The notes under the pieces: generated by a model | Told to the model about the DNA's origin: nothing | The model's database searches: none | The model's input: only the letters and a program-made list of their open reading frames with translations | Shown here: positions 62,636 to 64,000 of the stretch, piece by piece | Layout: each line of letters starts with the position of its first letter | Numbering within the stretch: position 1 is the stretch's first letter | Position numbers and translations under genes: made by a program | Source of the DNA: DATKPA01 sp051955985 | Lineage (GTDB): Bacteria; Planctomycetota; Phycisphaerae; WQYP01 | DNA length: 64,000 bases | Reading direction: 5' to 3' | Assembly: GCA_051955985.1 (NCBI GenBank) | Contig: JBQCGD010000136.1 | Location: 1-64,000 of the forward strand

Positions 62636-64000
62636 ATGCGTGGGAAAAGTGGAACGGACTCAAACCGGGGATCAGGTGTGAGCGAAAAACAGGGAAAGAT
62701 CGAGAAGCCGGAAGCACCCCAGGAACACCCAAAGCCGGAGGAACCGCAAAAACCGGAGGGCCAGCCGAAGGAGGGCACCGGGGTGCGCGTCGTCTCCGCG
62801 CCCATGATGCAGGCCGTCCAGGTCCCCGAAGTGCTGGCGTTGTTGCCCGTCCGCGGGGCAGTCTCATTTCCCGGCGCCGTCATGCCCCTGACCATCGGCC
62901 GCCCGCGCAGCAAAAAGCTTCTCGATGAAGCGCTGACCGCAGACAAAATCGTCGGCATCATCACGCAGCGCAACGAAGCCCACGAAGATCCCGAACCCAA
63001 GGACCTCTACGGCTTCGGGACCGCCTCGCTCGTGCTGAAAATGATCCGGACGCAGGATGGCAATGCCAACATCCTGACGCACGGCCTGGTGCGCTTCCGC
63101 ATCGTGGAGGTCGTGGAGACCGAGCCGTACATGCGCGCCAAGGTGGAGATCCTGCAGGATGTCGTTCCGGAAATGACGCCGGACTTCGAGCTGCTGATCA
63201 AATCGGTGCGCGAGCTCGCCGAGCGGATGATCCAGCTCACCCCCAACGTCCCCGATGAAGCCGGCAGCATCATCCAGAATATCGAGAATCCGGGCATGCT
63301 CGCGGATTTCCTCGCCGCGAATCTTTCAGGGGATTTCCAGGAAAAGCAGTCGCTGCTGGAAGAAATCGACATCAAAAAACGGCTGGAGCGCGTGCGCGAA
63401 AAGCTCGCGGCACGCATTGAGCTGCTGGAACTCCAGGAAAAAATCCAGTCGCAGGTGCGATCCAGCATCGACAAATCGCAGCGGAATTACTATCTGCAGG
63501 AACAGATGAAGGCGATCCAGAAGGAACTGGGCGTCGATGGAGGCCCCGAAGCCGAAGTCGCCGAGCTGCGCAAGCGGCTCGACGAGGCGAAGCTGCCGGA
63601 TAACGTGAAGAAGGAGACGGAGCGCGAACTCACGCGGCTGCAGGCAATTCCACAGGCCTCGCCCGAATACGGGGTGATCCGGACGTTCCTCGACACGGTC
63701 GCGGAACTGCCCTGGAGCAAGTCGACCAACGACGATCTCGACATCAAAAAGGCGCGGCGGATCCTCGATCATGACCATTACGACCTGGAGAAGATCAAGC
63801 AGCGGATCATCGAGTATCTCGCGGTGCGGCGCTTGAATCCCAATGGTCGCGGGCCAATTTTGTGCTTTGTCGGCCCGCCGGGCGTCGGGAAAACGTCCCT
63901 GGGCAAATCCATCGCCCAGTCGCTGGGGCGAAACTTCGTGCGCGTCTCTCTTGGCGGCGTGCGGGATGAGGCGGACATCCGCGGTCACCGGCGCACCTAC
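62636..64000 (+). CDS. lon: ATP-dependent protease Lon, N-terminal part (cut by window end)
   Basis: The first 455 residues of Lon. A Lys/Glu/Pro-rich N-terminal extension of about 60 residues precedes the LON substrate-binding domain (LALLPVRGAVSFPGAVMPL, VGIITQRNEAHEDPEPKDL), a coiled coil (SQRNYYLQEQMKAIQKELG) and the start of the AAA+ module (PILCFVGPPGVGKTSLGKS, Walker A at about 413-420, then VSLGGVRDEADIRGHRRTY). The protease domain lies beyond the window. AAGGGG precedes the ATG. Confidence 0.96.
   Translation, partial: MRGKSGTDSNRGSGVSEKQGKIEKPEAPQEHPKPEEPQKPEGQPKEGTGVRVVSAPMMQAVQVPEVLALLPVRGAVSFPGAVMPLTIGRPRSKKLLDEALTADKIVGIITQRNEAHEDPEPKDLYGFGTASLVLKMIRTQDGNANILTHGLVRFRIVEVVETEPYMRAKVEILQDVVPEMTPDFELLIKSVRELAERMIQLTPNVPDEAGSIIQNIENPGMLADFLAANLSGDFQEKQSLLEEIDIKKRLERVREKLAARIELLELQEKIQSQVRSSIDKSQRNYYLQEQMKAIQKELGVDGGPEAEVAELRKRLDEAKLPDNVKKETERELTRLQAIPQASPEYGVIRTFLDTVAELPWSKSTNDDLDIKKARRILDHDHYDLEKIKQRIIEYLAVRRLNPNGRGPILCFVGPPGVGKTSLGKSIAQSLGRNFVRVSLGGVRDEADIRGHRRTY

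Noticed and set aside
1..64000. Mobile element or prophage
   Set aside because: No transposase, integrase, recombinase, terminal inverted repeat or phage structural gene is visible; only short hairpin repeats.

Overview
The window looks like a piece of a high-GC Planctomycetota chromosome, most likely from the Phycisphaerae side. The reasons are a prepilin-type protein with an H-Xn-DG tail, many secreted glycoside hydrolases, DUF3826, DUF6298, DUF3300 and DUF2950 families, and several families of short intergenic hairpin repeats. The organism call is inference from gene content. No phage, transposase, integrase or CRISPR array was seen.

Layout. 0-18 kb: a polysaccharide-utilisation region with a truncated sialidase-like gene, a GH95 alpha-L-fucosidase, a beta-helix/DUF6298 protein with a tiny coupled upstream ORF, a GH2 enzyme, a GH79-like enzyme, a prepilin-like protein, a GH67/GH20-like lipoprotein with DUF3826, and a sialidase-fold protein with MORN-like repeats. 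18-25 kb: a complete F-type ATP synthase operon, atpBEFHAGDC, on the minus strand. 25-36 kb: an energy and carbon-storage block with a phosphotransacetylase, two acetate kinase homologues (the second lacks key residues), a PhaC-like DUF3141 protein, a lipoprotein, a PAS histidine kinase with a NarL-type regulator, and PPK2. 36-48 kb: an RND efflux operon (outer membrane factor, adaptor, pump) translationally coupled to a SpoIIE-type phosphatase, then envelope proteins DUF2959, DUF3300 and DUF2950. 48-51 kb: tRNA-Arg(CCT) abutting ribD, and a Tat-exported flavin amine oxidase. 51-59 kb: a large glycosyltransferase/FAD-mutase-like fusion followed by three glycosidases without signal peptides. 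59-64 kb: MltA, small ORFs, SUI1/YciH, Hsp20 and the start of lon.

The most interesting signal is a palindrome family, CTCGTAA-N2-TTACGAG. It occurs upstream of the ATP synthase, pta-ackA, ppk2 and efflux transcription units, all around the two-component system. This suggests a local regulon tying ATP synthesis, acetyl-phosphate/acetate metabolism, polyphosphate and efflux to a FixL-like sensor. Second is the apparently cytoplasmic GT/FAD fusion plus glycosidase cluster. Third are at least four short repeat families concentrated in the intergenic regions around the glycoside hydrolases.

Base composition is strongly strand-asymmetric: the + strand is very G-rich in the first 6 kb and C-rich in about 36-62 kb whichever strand the genes are on. 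The first 140 bases look like low-quality sequence at a contig end.
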